A stretch of 64,000 nt of DNA from Neocallimastix lanati (nom. inval.) (Eukaryota > Neocallimastigomycota > Neocallimastigomycetes > Neocallimastigales > Neocallimastigaceae), in assembly GCA_016946835.1 (NCBI GenBank), contig JACVTC010000030.1:1092501-1156500 (forward strand), in the 5' to 3' direction. Each line of letters begins with the position of its first letter. Positions within the stretch are counted from its first letter, which is position 1. The notes under the pieces are model-generated. The model had not been told where the DNA came from. It was given only the letters and a program-made list of their open reading frames with translations, and did no database searches. The position numbers and the translations under genes were made by a program. This document shows, in pieces, positions 1 to 13,239 of this stretch.

Positions 1-1153
1 TATTTTAACCCTTTCAAAAGATATTGGCTCATATTAATTTAAAAAATCTAATAAATTAATTAAAATAGGTAAATAATCAATTATAATATATTATAAAATA
101 AATTGACAACATATTAACCTATAATTAATTTAATATAAATATCATTTATTAATTTTAAATTAATAATAAATGAATTAAAAATATATGAATTTAGAATGTA
201 TATTATATATTTTTATTATATATTATTTATAATTAATTTCTATTTGTATAATTATATTCTAATATATATAATTTAATAATAAGTAATTTAAAATATTTTT
301 AGTAATGATTTTTTGAATATAATAAATATTTAATGTAAATATATTATAATATATTATAATATATTACATTTTTTTACTTTTTAGTTTTTGTTTGTTTAAA
401 TAAGTAAAAAAAAATTACAATAATAAAATAATTAGTAGTATAAAATAATAAAGGATTAATTATAATATATTAAATAGTAATTAATTAATTAATATAATAC
501 AATATATTATAATATACAACCAAAATATTAATAATAGTACAATATTTAATATTTAAAAAATGACCAAATTAAAGTTTATAGGATGGAATGAACAGTACAA
601 TATAAACTTTATAACTAATAAAGGTTAATATAAAATTAAATATGAGTTGATTAAAATTTATATTTTCATTTGATTAAAAATTAATAATGATAGGAAAAAA
701 GCTAGGTTAATTAGTATAATTCAATTATTATTATAATAAAATAATAAATAGTTAATTATTGAACAGTAATAATTAATAATATTATAAATTTTAATATTTA
801 CTAATTATTATTATAAAAAAAATTCTATTATCATCATTTATAATAATAGATATTATTAAAATTTATTATCATTACAATTATTACTATTTCTTATTAATTT
901 CTTTTTAATATGAATTAATTATTATTAATATTATTTAATAAATATATAATATTTATTAATAATTATTAATATTAAATTTGGCTATTTTTTTTTTTTTTAA
1001 TATTTCTTTCAAAAATTTAAAGAAAAGTTATTAGCTCAATATTCATAATAATATTTTTTTTATTAAATATTAAATAAGTAGTAATAATATATAATAATTT
1101 TATTTATTAATATTTATATATTTACGACTTTTATATTTTCTTTTTTCTTTATT

Positions 1154-1208
<55 letters not shown>

Positions 1209-2077
1209 TATTAAATAAAAAAAATTATTTTTATTCAGTTTGAAATTAAGAATATTTATTTGAAATTATCATTTGCTCAGATTAAATTAATAATAAAATA
1301 GTAATAACATAAATAGTTCAAATAAATTATTATTATTATTATTTGTTATTTCCAATCTATCTGACTTTAATATCTGTCTTTTTTTTTTATTTAATTTTAT
1401 TATTATTATTTTCTTTGTTAATAACAAATATATATTGATAAAAAAAAAAACTTCAAATTAAAAAATAAAGAACAGTAAATTTAGTTTTTATAAAAATCAA
1501 ATATTTTTATGTAAAAAAAAAAAAAAAATAAAAATATAGCAAAAAACTATTTCATATTAATATCTAATTTATTTTTAAGCGAAGCTAATATTTTTGTTCA
1601 CTTATTTTATGGGTTAAAAAATTATTTTACATTTGCATACTAATTAAGAAAAATAAAAGAGTATAACAAAATACTCAAAAAAAAAAAAAAAAAAAAACTA
1701 AATAAAAAGTAATTATATATATATTATATACTTAAACAAAAGAAAATAAAATATAAAATTAAAAATATAAAAAATACAAAATAAAAATTAATAATAATAA
1801 TAATAATAAAATAATATATATATTTTTTATTTCAGAAATTAAACTTATTTTTACAAAAAAATAAATTAGTAATTTTTTTTATTCTAAATAATATTTATAT
1901 ATATATTTAATGTATATAACTATTATCAAAATTGAAAAAATAATATTATCAAAGAATAAGAATTGAATAATTTTGAGCTAGTTAATAAATAATAATAATA
2001 ATAATAAACCAACCATTATTTAGAGTTAAAAAATATAATACAAAAAATATATATCATAAAGAAAATATATAAACATA
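1..2077. other. AT-rich intergenic region upstream of CDC24
   Basis: No ORF, RNA gene or transposon is recognisable. The stretch holds A/T homopolymers, including a run of 51 T at 1156-1206, and short (AAT)n tracts just before the CDC24 start. The promoter and 5' UTR of CDC24 must lie in its last few hundred bases, but no defined element can be picked out. Confidence 0.6.
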
Positions 2078-4700
2078 ATGAATATCGAATTACCTGTTCC
2101 AAATGCGAACTTATTGAAAAAAGAACCACCAACCTCTTTTTATCAACAATGTAATCATTTAGTTCAACTAATATGGTCACTTTCAAGTCATCATGAAATT
2201 AATAAAGATATGGAAAATGGTTATGATTTTGGTAAAGAACTTTTCCCATTAGGTACAGAAAATGTTGAAGGTTTTGTATATGATCCTGTAACAGTGTTAT
2301 GGGATTTTTGTTCTTTAGGTTCACCTTTATGTGCAATAATGAACTTATTTAAGGACTCTCAAAAGATAAAAATTATTGAAATTGAACCAAATTTCCCACT
2401 AGAAATAACTATGAAGAAGAGACAAAAATCAGTATTCTTATTTATAAAAAGTTGTAAAGATACTTTAAAAATGACTGATGCCGAACTTTTTACTATTTCT
2501 GATGTATTTCGTGATGATACCAATTATTTTATTAAGGTATTTTTTTTGTATTTTTTATTTTTTTTAAAGATAAAATATATAAATATTAATTTTAAAATAG
2601 AAATATTAAAATTATTATTTTATACATATATACATATATTAATATTTAAAATGAAATATAAATTTTCAAATAATTTATTTATTTTATTTTCTTTTTTTTT
2701 TTTTTTTAAATTTATTTAATTTTTATATATTTAATTTAATTTATTTTTTTTTTTTAATTTATTTAATTTTTAATACTTAAATATTTTATTAAGGTTGTTA
2801 AAACTTTAAATAAAGTAATGGATAAATTAAAAGAAAAAGAAAGTTTACCAAAGGAATTGATTCCTTTACCAGAATCATTAGGTATAACTGAATTAAATGT
2901 TGATGAATCAACTGATTACAGAGCAAAGCAAATTAAGGAATTATTAGAAACTGAAAGAAGCTATGTTAGAGATTTAGAATTAATGAGAGTGAGTTTTATA
3001 TTTATTAATTATATGTTAAAAAAAAAAATAAAAATTTATTAATTATAATTTATTAATATCTTTTTTTTTTTTTTTTTTTTTTTGAAAATAATAGACATAT
3101 AAGAATGAAGCTGAATTTAAAAGAATTATATCTAAAGATAAAGCTTTAAAATTATTTGCTAATATTGATGATTTAGTTGATTTCCAAAGAAGATTCTTAA
3201 TTGGTCTTGAATCAACATTAGCCTTACCTGTTCAAGAACAAAGAATTGGTAAATGGTTTTCAACTAATGAAGAAAACTTTAGTGTGTATGATGCTTACTG
3301 TGCTAATCAAGAATCAGCATCTGAAATGGCTGTTCAAGAAGCAGGATATTATACTGAAAGTTGGTCAAAAGTCTATGCAAAATTTAATAATCTTCCAGAA
3401 AATACCCAAGTATCTCAAAATAATCAAATTCCATCTTATTTAATTAGACCAGTACAAAGAATTTGTAAATATCCATTATTACTTGAACGTTTATATAAAC
3501 ATGATAAGAAAGAAAATCATCCTTACGCTGAAGAATTATATGAAGGTTTAGAAGCTATAAAGCGTGTTGTTAATAGAACAAATGAAACTAAAAGAAAGGA
3601 TGAAAACAGTAAAAAGGTCGTAGAATTAAACCTTTCTGTTGAAAATTGGAAGGGTCTTCAAATTAATCAATTTGGGGAATTATTATTAACTGAACAATTT
3701 GATGTAAGTACATCAGATGGAGCTGAAAAAATATTAGATTTCTATTTATTCGAACGTATTTTATTATCTTTCAAAGAAGGTGGTAAACCAAAGAGATCAA
3801 AGGTAGATGGAAAAATGAGAGTTCCATTAATTTTAAAGAATAGTATTTTCACTACTTTTATTACAAATGTGGAAGATGTCTCTATTCCTGATCAAATGAA
3901 ATTCCAATTTAAGGTTGAATTAAGAACTGGTGATGGACCTAATTCTATTATTCTCAAAACTAAAAAGGGTTTAGATTTGGTTCAAAAATGGGTTGATGAA
4001 TTTAAAGAAATTAAAGAAAAACGCACTCAAAAGCAAAGTGCTTTCAATAATAATACTCAATTAATTAGTAATTTCAATTTCAATTCTTCTTACGCACAAC
4101 AGTTCCAATATGATTCTTCTGAAGAAGAATATACTGAGGAACAATTAAATATGAAGAAAATGGCTAATGCTTCAATTTCTTCATCGTATACTTCAACATT
4201 GACTAACGGTCAACCACAAAGACAATATCGTTCACCTTCAATCTCTAGAAATGAACCTATAGATCTTAACTCAAATCTTTCACATTCCTATTCATCTAAT
4301 GCTTCTAGTAGTTATTATGGTGCTGGAAATGAAAAAAGAAATCCACAATATGATATTTATTCTAATAATAATTACTATGATGACTCTTTCTTAGATGACT
4401 ATTTCGAATATGATTCTGCAAATGATGAAGAATATGTTCGTCGTGGCTCTGTCAGTAGTAATTATAATAATCAGTACTATCAAAATTCTGCTCCTTCAAA
4501 TTATCAATATCAACCATATTCAGCTAATCCAAGTAGTCAAGGTTATTATTCTCATAGTCGTTCAAGTTCTAATCAATATTCTCAAAGTTCAAGAACTTCA
4601 TCATACCAAGATTTACCAACTCCAAATTATGTACCACCACCTTCTTTACCAAATGATTCAAGAATGGTAATAATTTAATTTTATTATTATTATTATTTTT

Positions 4701-4747
<47 letters not shown>

Positions 4748-5684
4748 AACATGTTATTATTATTATTAATTTTTAATACTATTATTAATTTAAATAATAT
4801 AAATATTATATTTAATATAATCAAATTTAATTTTGTTAATTTTTATAAATAATTATCATTATTATTTTAATTTTTATTTATATTTATATTTATATTTATA
4901 TTTATATTTATATTTATATTTATATTTATGTTTATATTTATATTTATGTTTATATTTTTATTATTATTTTTTTTAATTATTATTATTATTATATAATATA
5001 TATTAATATTTATATTTAAATTTAAAAATTATATATTTTAAAATCTAATAGAACAATAAACAATATATTCATCAACGTAATGTTAGTAACCCATCAATAA
5101 ATCAACCACCACCTCCAAGAAGAGAAAGATCATTATCTCGTGGAGCAGTACCAATGAAGGCAAGTGCTAGTACTGGAAATATACATAATTTAACTAATTC
5201 CATGAATAATATGAAAATTAATAATGGTCTGAGTCAGTCTTATAAGTCATTAAATCAAATTACGCCACCAGTTACTCCAGTTCCATTACCTAGTCACAGT
5301 AATCCTATATTGACTCAAGTTCCACCAATTGCTCAACAGTCATCAGGTGGTCAACACAGATCCTTCCTTCCAGGTTTAGCTTTAGGTAATACTGCTAAAT
5401 TGAAGACCCACTTTAGAGAAGATATCTTTACAATAGCTGTTCCATCCACTTCTATATCTTATGAAGACTTAAGAAAGAAGATTGAAAAGAAATTAAGACT
5501 TTGTGGTCGTTTACCACCAGACTTTGATTTTAATAAGTTAAATATACGTTATAAAGATGAACTTGGACATCATGTTCCAATTAATAATGATGATGATATA
5601 TTTGAAGCATTTGAAACAACATATCGTACTTTTGTAGGGAAGCGTAGTAGTGGTACCATGGTTATTGAATTATATGTTCATTAA
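2078..5684 (+). CDS. CDC24: Cdc24-like guanine nucleotide exchange factor for Cdc42 (CH-like/DH/PH/PB1), four exons
   Basis: Exons are 2078-2536, 2794-2988, 3095-4666 and 5052-5684; all junctions keep frame and give 952 aa. Fungal Cdc24 activates the GTPase Cdc42 at sites of polarised growth. The first about 170 residues resemble the calponin-homology-like Cdc24 N-terminus: LFTISDVFRDDTNYF continues across intron 1 into VVKTLNKVMDKL. The DH domain starts near residue 196 (LLETERSYVRDLELM) and ends near 380. A PH domain covers about 405-527 and ends in WVDEFKEI. A Ser/Asn/Tyr-rich disordered linker follows (about 540-850), and residues about 858-952 are a PB1 domain with an acidic NNDDDIFEAFE motif; in yeast, PB1 binds Bem1. 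Introns start GTATTT, GTGAGT and GTAATA and end in AG. Intron 1 retains frame for a while, so a naive ORF call runs into it. Length is close to yeast Cdc24. This domain set is the strongest evidence that the host is a fungus. Confidence 0.93.
4862..4952 (+). repeat. (TATTTA)n hexanucleotide repeat in CDC24 intron 3
   Basis: About a dozen copies of TATTTA, with two late TATTTATG variants, sit in the 385-bp third intron (4667-5051). A poly-T run (about 4706-4740) lies upstream in the same intron. This is low-complexity expansion in non-coding sequence. Confidence 0.85.
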
Positions 5685-6025
5685 ATAAAATTCAATATTT
5701 TAATTAATTATAAAGTAATAATATATATAAATATATATACTTTTTTTTTTTTATTTTTATTTTTAAAAAATAACTATTTGAAATTACATATTTATTACAT
5801 TAACAAAAAAAAAAAAAGTATATTAAATCATTTTTATATTTACAAATATTAATTCTTATATTAATAATAATAAAATAAAAAATAATAAAAAAGAAATCTA
5901 TTAAATTTAAATTAAATACTATTTATATTTGTACTAACTTACTATCAATAAGATTTAGAAATATATTTAAATGAAATTATTAATTATATTTTTATAATTT
6001 TAATAATTATTCATAATATTAATAA

Positions 6026-6065
<40 letters not shown>

Positions 6066-6414
6066 TGATCATAAATCATAAATTATTATAAAATATAAAA
6101 TAATATAAATAAAAAAAAAAAAAAAAAAAAAGAAAAAAGAATTTTTTTACTTCAAGAAATAAATTTTTATTTAATTATATACATTTAAAAATTTTTTATT
6201 TATATTTTATTTATATTTCATTTTTATTTTATTTTATTTCATTTTATTTTTAAATAGATAGTTTTAAAAATAATTAAATTATTATTATTTTTTTATTTTT
6301 ATTTATATATTTATTTATTTTATTTGAATATATATATATATATTTTTTGATAGTATTATTTATAATATTAAAGAATTTTTTTTTTTTGATTATATAAAAT
6401 TATTATTAGGTTAG

Positions 6415-6417
<3 letters not shown>
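5685..6417. other. AT-rich 3' flank of CDC24
   Basis: No gene is seen. The stretch contains poly-A runs near 6028-6056 and 6112-6131 and poly-T runs. CDC24 polyadenylation presumably occurs in the first few hundred bases, where several AATAAA-like words occur, but this composition makes them uninformative. Confidence 0.5.

Positions 6418-6479
<62 letters not shown>
6418..6479 (+). repeat. (AAAT)n tetranucleotide array
   Basis: About 15 perfect AAAT units. The array directly abuts the end of the LTR fragment at 6485, replacing the place where the primer-binding site of that element would be. Confidence 0.95.
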
Positions 6480-6484
6480 GACTT

Positions 6485-6975
6485 TGTCAAGAGTCAGAAA
6501 TTTATGGTTTATATAAATGATAACTTTATTAATATATTTTATGATAAAAGGTAAAAAGTTACTAACTCTTAATAATTCTAAATTAAATGCTTTTTTATTA
6601 TATTGTGACTTATACATTAATATTGTTACAATATAATTAGCAAGGAACATACAAATTGTAAAGATTAAAAGTTTCATAATACTATTTTATTATAATATTT
6701 ATTTATTATAAATTTTGTAAAAAAAAAAAGTAATAAAAAATCATTTTATACAAAGAATATTATTATACTAACTCTTTATAATTCTAAATTAAATGCTTTT
6801 TTATTATATTGTGACTTATACATTAATATTGTTACAATATAATTAGCAAGGAATATACAAATTGCAAAGATTAAAAGTTTCATAATACTATTTTATTATA
6901 ATATTTATTTATTATAAATTTTGTAAAAAAAAAAAAAAAAGTAATAAAAAATCATTTTATACAAAGAATATTATT
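6485..6975 (-). mobile_element. LTR fragment of the short LTR element family, partly duplicated in tandem
   Basis: The minus strand of 6485-6640 matches the 3' part of the 194-bp LTRs at 38516 and 40477, including the stretches around AAGCATTTAATTTAGAAT and ATAAACCATAAATT. It ends in CTCTTGACA at 6485. A block at 6561-6766, covering LTR sequence plus flank, is repeated head-to-tail at 6767-about 6975 with few differences. No internal element sequence follows at the left, where an (AAAT)n array begins. This looks like a decayed solo LTR that suffered a local 206-bp tandem duplication. Confidence 0.75.
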
Positions 6976-7189
6976 ATAATTAATAATAATAATATTATTA
7001 TTTAAATAAAATATGAATTCCTTTTATTAAAATTAGAGTAAGAAATTAGAGTAAGCAATTTGGTCAATAAATTATATAAAATTTTTAAAATACATTTTAA
7101 AATACATTTTAACCTTTATTTATTGTAAGATTTATTATTTTTTTTTTTTAAAAAAAAAATAAATAAATAGATAATTAATTAATTTTTTT

Positions 7190-8656
7190 TATCCATAATA
7201 TATTTCAAAACTCTTATTAAATTTAGCATTAGATGTTGATGAAATTGTATAATAAAATAGGTCATGATAATCTTCCATCCATTCTTCCATGTCTTCAAAA
7301 ACTTCTATGTTCTGTACGTTCAAAACGTAATTTGTTTTCTTTAAAATTATAGCTTAATGGAACATAATTATTTAATAATTCTGTTAAAGTATTTATAACA
7401 AATTTAGATTTATTGTTATAAATTAGAGATTCAATAACACAGCATCTTAAAATTATGGTATAAAAATAATTATGTTCCATTGTCGTGTCATTTTCACTTT
7501 TATAAAGTATATATTCAGGATCTTTTAAAACTTTAGATAATTCATCATCATTTAAATACTTGTCTCTAAATATTAAACTAAATTTATCTATTTCATGATA
7601 TGAATAATTATATCTCCCATTATATTTTAAATGATATTTTTTTAATTCAAAATTTATATTAAATAAATCTTTGTTTTCAAACCATAAATCTTTACGTTTA
7701 ATATAACTATTTTCCGAGCAATTATCATTCAACAAATGATATTATTTATAATTAGTAACAATGAAGTTTTTTATATCTTTGTAATTTTATATTCATATAA
7801 ATAGGATTCATTTGTTTTGAAAAAATATTAATATAGCCTTGGTTATTAATATTTCTCAGCTCGGAATCTCCACAAATGCTATTAATAAAATCCTCTATAT
7901 TTTTATCATCGTGTTTGAAATATAAAATATTAAGTTTATAGAGTTTAGAAGAAACTTTTTTTAACAAATTTAAAGGGTAAATTGGGTATAAACGTAAACG
8001 ATCGTAACAATAATCATATTTTATGTTATTACAAATATTGATTATTATATATTCTAAAGGTTAAATATTTCCTCCAAATTTTTTCATTTTTCAAATAAGA
8101 TGATACATAACAATTTCCTATATATTTACTAATATTTTTTAAATTAATATTTTCTTTTAAGTAATATGCAATATAAAAAGTAATAAATATAAATCTAATG
8201 TAACTTATTGTGTCATATTTTAAATAATCAAAAATTTTATAAGAAATATAATTATGTTTTAATAAACAATATAATGAAATATGTGAATATTCTTTTAAAA
8301 GTGTCAAAATATATGAATTATTATTATCATTAACTAAGTTTTTTATAATATATTCATTTAATATTATTAACCTGTCTATATTCATTTTTATTATGTTTAT
8401 TATTTTTACCTTCATATTTTTCAAATTTTTCAATTAATCGTTCATATTGTTTATCATTATATATTATAAAATATTGTTTATTCATTAAACTTATATCTAC
8501 TACATACTCATGATATTTTATTCTTTTATATAAATATAAAGGCTTATATAAATATATTCCCTTTAAAGAAATATTATATAATATTTCAGGGTTACATGTT
8601 TTACTCTTTAATTCTTTAAAAAATAATTCATTATTGTTTTCTTTTTCTATATTCAT
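7190..8656 (-). pseudogene. Decayed protein-coding gene of unknown function
   Basis: Four consecutive minus-strand open segments (8656-8354, 8433-8029, about 8010-7752 and 7735-7295) run in the same direction but need frame changes. The first two overlap by 80 bp in different frames, with no splice signal that joins them convincingly. The conceptual protein is rich in Asn, Lys, Tyr and Ile and has Leu-rich helical stretches such as LTLLKEYSHISLYCLL. Parts look like the degenerate helical repeats of ankyrin-type proteins, but no repeat consensus is clear. A first ATG at 8656 opens MNIEKENNNELFFKE. It may be a pseudogene or a badly resolved spliced gene; the function is unrecognised. Confidence 0.45.
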
Positions 8657-8969
8657 CGTTTAATATAACTTTTTAATTACTATTACTTAAATATTTCATT
8701 TTAAAAATAAATTATATTTATATTTCTATTAATATATCAAAATATAAAATATTTTGTAAAAAGTGAAATTATTGTATTTCAGATACTTTAATATAAGCTT
8801 AATTGAAACTCTTAATCTTTTATAATTAATACTTATTTAAGATATTTTTAATAAATCTCTAATTTTTTATGATTTAAATCATATATTATATTTAGATAAA
8901 TAGTAGGATAAATGTTAAATATATGAAACGGATTTACATATATATAAATATAGATATTAGTAACGTAGC

Positions 8970-9545
8970 AAGACACATTCGCATCCATAATTTAATACTT
9001 TAAGCAATATTTGAGGTATAAAATGTTTTTTTTTTTTTTTTTAATTTTTAGAAATAAATCAAAAGAAAATATAAAATAAAAATAATTTTAATATTTTCAT
9101 TATATTTATATTTATTTTATATTTGAAGCTTATATTTCATATATTTCATATATTTCACATATTTCACATATTTCCTCTTAAACCTAGTTTTTTTATAATG
9201 AATAAATTGGTTTACCGATGAATATGCGTATTATGCGTATATAAAAATTATCCTATTTTATAATATTAACTTGATATTATTAAACGGTTAATTATTTCTA
9301 TTCTAAGATAACTTTTAATTTTACATGAAAAAATAATATATACATTATATTAATTCTTAAATTTAATTTAAATATTACTAAAATAATTTCTTAAATATAT
9401 TTGTACTATATGTACTATATATTAAAACTAAGTATTGTATATTATTACATCATTAAGACATCTCTTATAATATATGGTTTATGTTAACCATTTATATGAC
9501 AGAAACCTTTCTCTTGAAGGGTGATATTAAATTGATTACATTGAT
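8970..9545 (-). mobile_element. 3' internal end and LTR start of a degraded element of the short LTR family
   Basis: The minus strand matches 40100-40480 of the element at 38516-40670 along several blocks: the sequence around TATCACCCTTCAAGAG, the block around TTTCTTAAATATATTT, and the junction CTAGGTTTAAG(A/G)GG before the LTR. The GTGAAATATATGAAATAT motif at the LTR start is expanded here into several short tandem copies (about 9135-9175). The remaining LTR is eroded and merges into AT-rich sequence near 8970. Confidence 0.7.
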
Positions 9546-9699
9546 AACTAATTGTATTATTTCAGCCATTTAAAATTGTTAGTAAATAATGTAGATTGTT
9601 TCATAATTTATTAAGATTCACTGGAAATTTTTGTTCTTTACAATTTAAAAAAGAAATATTTCCTTTATTATTATCTAATTATTTTAAATAAAATTTTAA

Positions 9700-12350
9700 A
9701 TTCATTATCTTTTTAAATATTCATTTTTGCTTTTATATCTATGAAATATTTAATAATATTACTCTTATCATCATTTTTTTTTAATTAAAGAATAATACAA
9801 AATAGAAAAATTTTTTACAATAAATTATGCTATTATTTATATTTGAACCTTTTTCAAAAAATAATTTGATTATATTTAAATCATTAGAATCAATAGTAAG
9901 CTTTAATGGACATTCTTCATATGATTTAAATTAATGAATATTACCTCTGAAATTATTTAATAATAATTTAAGTATTTCAAGATTTTTATACATTAACAGC
10001 TTTATCTATTGAAGAAATTATTGTTTTATAAAATTCTTGATAATTATTTCTAAATTCTTTTCTTAAAGGCAATTTTACAAATTCGTAAAGATTATGTTTC
10101 ACAGCATATTCCAGTGAATTTTCATGGATATTATTATAATTGTTATTTATTTCTAAATTTAAGTTTTTTTTTTTTTTAATAAAGAATTAGCTAATCTATT
10201 TACATTATTTTTTCAATTTCATATTCATTACAATAACTAAAGGGTTTTTTATAAATATTAAACCTATTAATATTAATATGTTGGCATATAGTATTAATTA
10301 ACTCTTTTTTTTTTATCATTTAAAGAAAAGTGATCATTTAAAATGATTATTTTAAATAATCAGGTATCATCAATTTCATTCATAATCGTTTTACTTATGT
10401 TCTGTCCTATTTGAATTATATCTAGAAAAATATCTTTTAAACCTAAAAAAATTGAAATATGGATTATAGTTTGAAATTTAAAATAAAAATTACTTATCAT
10501 ATTATTGCTTCCAATATTTATATTATATTTAATAGTTTTCTTATCTTCTTTAAGAAGAGCATAATACACAATAGCAAAATCATAATTATCATCATTGTTA
10601 GTATTAGTATTGCAAATCCAATTTTTTAATATCAAAATTTTCTTCAAACAAATAAAAATGTACAAGTGGTGTATAGTTATTTTCTATATATATCTTAAAG
10701 TTTTACTTTTAATTATTTTATTATATTTATATTTTTTATTGCTCCCATTTTAAGTTTCTTCAGATTGTTCTCTATATCTTTTCTTTACATTTATCATCAC
10801 CATATTTCTTTTAATTTTTTATTTTTATTTAGATAATAAAAATTGATTCTTTCTCGTAATTATTATATAATCTGTACTTATTATTATCAATAAAAATACT
10901 TTTATTGTTTTCATTATGAAATAGTTCATCTATGATATTTTCAACATTGAATTTTAATATTTCAATCTTTGAAAAGGTAATAATATTTTCTAAAATTTCC
11001 TCAGTATCAAATAAATAAATTATTTTCTTTAATAAGTATTAATTATTATTTGATAAAAATTTATTTCATTAAATAGATTTTTATCTTTCTTTTTTTTTTT
11101 TTTTTTTTTTATTGTTTTCTTTATTATATTAATTACAATAGTAATTATACTTGAGTAAGGAGCGCCAATGTAAGGTAGTCCAGCAGGGACGGGACCACCT
11201 ACTAAGTAGGAAGTTAGATAAGGGCTCTAGTAATAAACCATTGTGTGTCTACAGATATGCAGCTGGGGAGAAATCCTGCTACAGTCATTAAAAAAAAATT
11301 AATTAAAAATATTTTTTAAGATTATTTTAGTTGTTCTAATATATTTCTAATGATTGTATTGTTATTATTATTTAATTCAACTTCTATAAATATATATATA
11401 ATTTTATAATAACTCTATAAATAAAATTTCTATTTATTTATTCTATTTAATATAGCTTCATTCTTATTTTCATCAAATAATAAAGATTAATTCAATATGT
11501 TATATCTAACAGTAATATAATTTTTATAATTAATTATATCCATAGTATCTAAATTTAATTCATCAATAATGTTATTATACATTTCCATTGAATAACGAAA
11601 TTGTATTTTCTTTTATATCTAAATATAATAATATTTGTTTATTTGTTATTGGAATTTTTTTTTTTTTTTTTTTTGTACACATATAACAATTCAATAATTA
11701 TATTTACTAAGATAATGAATATTACTAATTGAAAAATATTCAATAATTTTTAATATATTTATTTTTTTTTATAAATGTAGGGGATGAATTTAAAAATAGA
11801 ATTTCTAATATCCCTACATATTCTTTTATATATATCATTTTCCTTTTTATTATTTTATATTTTATTTAAATTATCAAAAATAAAATTTTATTATTCTATC
11901 ATTGACACTTTTTTTCTAAATAATATTTTTTTAAATATTCTAATATATTAAAATTTTCACTATTAATAAATATATTTTAGATTTTAAAAAAATTATAATT
12001 ATATTATTCTCTGTATTAAATTTATTTCTTGCAATTATTGGAAATAATGGAATTTTTTCAAAAAAAAATTCTTATGGACAAAGGTATAATTAATATTTTT
12101 ATATTGGAATTTATCATAAATAAATTTTATTAATGATCGGACGGATTCACTTTCATGCTTAATATTTTCAATTGTAAATACTAATATATCAAATTTTTTA
12201 TTATTTATTTTTGATAAAATCAAGTCATTATTGATAAAATCCTTTTCGATATTTGTATAATTTGAACTTTCATCTGATAAATATCGAGTAATTATTTTTC
12301 TTAATAATTTCCTTTTTTTTTTTTTTTATTTTTTTTATTATGTTGATCAT
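9700..12350 (-). pseudogene. Decayed ankyrin-repeat protein gene
   Basis: Minus-strand translation in shifting frames gives recurring ankyrin-like units. Examples are CPLKLTIDSNDLNIIKLFF followed by EKGSNIN (about 9910-9840), NSLEYAVKHNLYEFVKL (about 10130-10060), a segment with THICQHININ-like spacing (about 10310-10220), and FDILVFTIENIKHESE-VRSLIKFIYD (about 12195-12090). These fit the ankyrin pattern of xxPLxxAxxxxxxxIVKxLL. Stops and frameshifts separate every unit; the longest open segments are 10665-10360 and 12223-12035. A GC-richer insert at 11150-11290 and a poly-A/T tract interrupt it. I infer one or more ankyrin genes in advanced decay. Confidence 0.55.
11150..11300 (+). mobile_element. 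SINE-like, comparatively GC-rich insertion with A-rich 3' end
   Basis: About 140 bp of near-balanced base composition sits abruptly in AT desert, inside the ankyrin pseudogene. It contains the short palindrome CCTACTAAGTAGG and ends in CAGTCATT followed by an A-rich tract (TAAAAAAAAATTAATTAAAAA). No ORF or clear pol III box is seen. The size, the sharp edges and the A-rich tail suggest a short retroposed element, but no second copy is found in this window. Confidence 0.4.
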
Positions 12351-13111
12351 TTTAATATTATTTAAATTAGTTCTTTATAATATAATAAAATGTTGTTAAA
12401 GTTTAAATATTTATTGATTGTACCTATATCTAAACTAATGTAAAATTTTATGTATTTACTTTTATATTTAAAATGCACGATAAACTAAAATAAACTTAAA
12501 TAGAAAAAAGAAAATAAAAAAAGAAAAAAGGAAATGAATTAAACTAATGATATAAAAGTTAATTTAAGTAGTCTTTTATTGTAAATTAATGTTATAAAAA
12601 TTAATTTAAATAATCTTTTATTATTATTATTTCCTATAAATAAAAGCAATTATTTAAAAAAAGAATTTTAAGTAATATTAATAATAATATAAAAATATAC
12701 TTCCTATTAAGTCATTAAAATTAGTATATAATTAATCGAATAAAAATTTTTTTTTTATGATTTATAGATAATATATATATTAATTTATAACCTCTCAATT
12801 ATTGGAAGAAGTATTAATAAAATATCAATACTAGAAATATTTGTATATTAAATATCAACAATCTTTAAAATATATTTAATCGTTGTCTTTATTTACAAGA
12901 AATAATATTACTTTAAAAAATTAAAAATATAATAAAATAAAATATAACAAAAAATAAATAAATATTTTAGATAAAATATATATATATATATATATAATAA
13001 AAACATATTGTTTTTATAAATACATATAACCTCTATTTATTATTTTTATGATTTCAACTATGCTAAAATTATTAATATAAACTCTATTTATATAAGAATA
13101 ATATAAGAATA

Positions 13112-13147
<36 letters not shown>

Positions 13148-13239
13148 TAACCTGATATAATTTTTATTATTTTGAATAATAAATATATAGATTTCTAATT
13201 CATAATTTATAAGTATTTTTATCCCTCTTATATATATTA

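Noticed and set aside
2537-2719. C-terminal extension of the first CDC24 ORF
   Set aside because: Reads into intron 1; splicing to 2794 restores the conserved Cdc24 sequence.
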